Part shown: positions 62,593 through 64,000 of the stretch, in pieces | How positions within the stretch are numbered: the first letter of the stretch is position 1 | Layout: each line of letters begins with the position of its first letter | Assembly (NCBI GenBank): GCA_023415055.1 | Contig: JAEZLZ010000052.1 | Coordinates: forward strand, 22,003-86,002 | DNA length: 64,000 nucleotides | Direction: 5' to 3' | Source of the DNA: Bacillota bacterium | GTDB lineage: Bacteria > Bacillota > Clostridia > Lachnospirales > Lachnospiraceae | Made by a program: the position numbers and the translations under genes | The notes under the pieces: generated by a model | Told to the model about the DNA's origin: nothing | The model's input: only the letters and a program-made list of their open reading frames with translations | Database searches by the model: none

Positions 62593-63327
62593 ATGACAGC
62601 ACGTGGATTTGTTCCTACGGATGAAAAAGATTTTAATAAGAATAGTATGATAATTCTAAGAAAAGCTCAGCAGGATATTTTGTTTTTGATTGATCGAGGA
62701 TATCCAATAAAAAGTGCTTCCACCTTTGTTGGAAATCATTATTTGCTTACGGAAAGACAAAGACTTGCTGTCGTGAGGGCGACCACCTCAAAAAATATTG
62801 TTGAGATGAGGCTAAAGAAGCTACGTATGGAGGAAGTGAGCGGGAAAAGAGTATTAATTGACGGTCTAAATCTGATCATTACTTTGGAAGTCGCACTTTC
62901 CCAAGCAACTCTGATCTGCTGTATGGACGGGACTATCCGCGATTTGGCAGGGCTTCGGGGAACATACCGCTTAATTGATAAAACAGATGACGCAATCGAG
63001 CTCATTGGGCATAAATTAGCGGAACTAAAGATTGAAGAGGTTGTTTTTTACCTTGATTCGCCTGTTTCTAATACAGGAAGACTGAAACAAAGAATATATG
63101 ATGTCCTTAATGGCTTTCCATATAAAACAACGATTGAGTTAGTTAATAATGCGGATGTCTTTCTGGAAGATATGGAGTATGTTATTAGCAGTGATGCTAT
63201 TATTTTGAATAAATGCACCAGCTGGATTAATCTGGCTGCAGACATAATTCATGAAAAAATACCAGAGGCAAATTGTATTTATTTGAATTACCATGAAAAT
63301 TCTTATCCAGAGAAAACAGAACCATAG
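62593..63327 (+). CDS. DUF434 domain-containing protein
   Basis: About 244 residues. RGFVPTDEKDFNKNSMIILR, LIDRGYPIKSASTFVGNHY and LTERQRLAVVRA match the DUF434 pattern; the second half (VLIDGLNLIITLEVALS, VVFYLDSPVSNTGRLK) is the companion DUF5616-like domain, with acidic residues reminiscent of NYN/PIN-type nucleases. ATG 62593 follows AAAGGAGC. Function unknown. Confidence 0.82.
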   Translation: MTARGFVPTDEKDFNKNSMIILRKAQQDILFLIDRGYPIKSASTFVGNHYLLTERQRLAVVRATTSKNIVEMRLKKLRMEEVSGKRVLIDGLNLIITLEVALSQATLICCMDGTIRDLAGLRGTYRLIDKTDDAIELIGHKLAELKIEEVVFYLDSPVSNTGRLKQRIYDVLNGFPYKTTIELVNNADVFLEDMEYVISSDAIILNKCTSWINLAADIIHEKIPEANCIYLNYHENSYPEKTEP

Positions 63328-63561
63328 AAAAAGAGATAGCCGGTTGTTACAGTAACCATTTAATGATGGGTTTCAGAGTAGAGCATGGCTTCTACTCCTC
63401 TCTGCTTCATTATTATATAAATGGGAAAACGTGATATATAAGGTTTTCCCATTTTTGCGGTATTGTATAATGATATATGTAGTCTATATTTAGATAATAG
63501 AACTAATAATATCGTTGCCTATTATAAGTAAACCCTGATATTTTTCATTAATCTACGAGAT
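63328..63561 (+). other. intergenic region between convergent genes
   Basis: Contains GGAAAACGTGATATATAAGG followed by TTTTCCC (about 63422-63451), a hairpin GGGAAAAC/GTTTTCCC-type that ends in ATTTTTG and may terminate the DUF434 transcript. Confidence 0.45.
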
Positions 63562-64000
63562 TTACACAAAATTCTTTACACTCTCTTTCAATAATTTCTC
63601 CATTTCATCAGTTGGAAGCGGTTTACTAAAATAGTAACCCTGGATATAATCACACTTTTTATTCTTTAGTACTATAAACTGTTCGCTCGTTTCTACTCCT
63701 TCTGCCACAACTTTTAATTTAAGGCTGTGAGCCATTTCTATAATGTTATATATTATAGATTCCTCCTTTTGATTTGAAGTGATATTATCTATAAAAGATT
63801 TATCAATCTTTAAAGTATTTATTGGTATCTTTCTCAAATAGCTTAGGGAAGAATAGCCTGTCCCAAAATCATCAAGAGCTATTCTTATTCCCATATTCAT
63901 TAATTGTTTTAATATATCTATACTAGAATCAAGTGATTCCATAAGAACTGATTCTGTGATTTCAAGCTCGAGAACTTTTGGATCGAAGCCTCTATTAATT
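63562..64000 (-). CDS. EAL-domain c-di-GMP phosphodiesterase, partial
   Basis: C-terminal 145 codons of an EAL domain; the 5' end lies beyond the window. LELEITESVLM, IALDDFGTGYSSLSYL, LKIDKSFI, VVAEGVET and YIQGYYFSKPLP contain the metal and catalytic residues, so activity is likely intact. Upstream domains cannot be seen. Confidence 0.92.
   Translation of the reverse strand, partial: INRGFDPKVLELEITESVLMESLDSSIDILKQLMNMGIRIALDDFGTGYSSLSYLRKIPINTLKIDKSFIDNITSNQKEESIIYNIIEMAHSLKLKVVAEGVETSEQFIVLKNKKCDYIQGYYFSKPLPTDEMEKLLKESVKNFV

Overview
The window looks like part of the chromosome of a low-GC Gram-positive gut anaerobe (Bacillota, Clostridia, most likely a Lachnospiraceae relative). The grounds are a one-piece tmRNA with an AANNNYELAAA-type tag, strong AGGAGG ribosome sites with frequent TTG/GTG starts, an oxygen-sensitive glycyl radical enzyme, and two-component, c-di-GMP and amino-acid ABC families typical of that group. 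The assignment is inference; no rRNA, tRNA or core protein marker is present to fix it.

Layout. The tmRNA gene ssrA (79-440) is the integration target. Its 3' end is repeated exactly twice more, at 7586-7607 and 51506-51527. The sequence between the first and last copy is therefore two integrative elements in tandem. Element 1 (about 441-7607, 7.2 kb) has a tyrosine integrase, a gene II/X-like replication protein, an ECF sigma/anti-sigma pair, a second small tyrosine recombinase and an unknown protein. Element 2 (about 7608-51527, 44 kb) has its own integrase, a complete type I-C CRISPR-Cas locus (cas3-cas5-cas8c-cas7-cas4-cas1-cas2, 29 full repeats plus a stub), a Mob_Pre relaxase, several arrays of non-coding repeats, and a defence-rich interior: a truncated Abi toxin with an intact-looking small RNA, a Rep-helicase fusion, a membrane protein with a truncated SEFIR protein, and a SIR2-STAND protein. 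Inside element 2 lies a GC-richer catabolic cluster (about 34.6-47.0 kb): an AraC regulator, glycyl radical enzyme, its activase, an esterase, an ABC importer, an M20 hydrolase and a CapA-type phosphoesterase.

After the last att copy (51528 onward) comes what appears to be chromosome: an XRE regulator, a GGDEF cyclase, an EAL-HDOD protein, a kinase fragment, and then an unusual run in which a double-glycine leader peptide with a zinc-finger-like core, an RsbW-like protein, a STAS protein, an amino-acid ABC permease, an ABC ATPase fused to an RsbW-like domain, and a large solute-binding lipoprotein lie in one direction. A decayed chemoreceptor, a DUF434 protein and a partial EAL protein close the window.

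How the parts work together. The two integrases have different putative arm sites (GGTAGAC versus TGTTGTCA) at the ends of their own elements but share one core, which explains the accretion. Each att copy is followed by its own terminator, so ssrA stays functional after each insertion. Element 2 is a mobile defence island that also carries a metabolic operon. The strongest candidates for undescribed biology are the ABC transporter/partner-switching cluster (56184-61349), the glycyl radical enzyme cluster of unknown substrate, the Rep-helicase gene, and the palindrome arrays around the CoiA-like gene.
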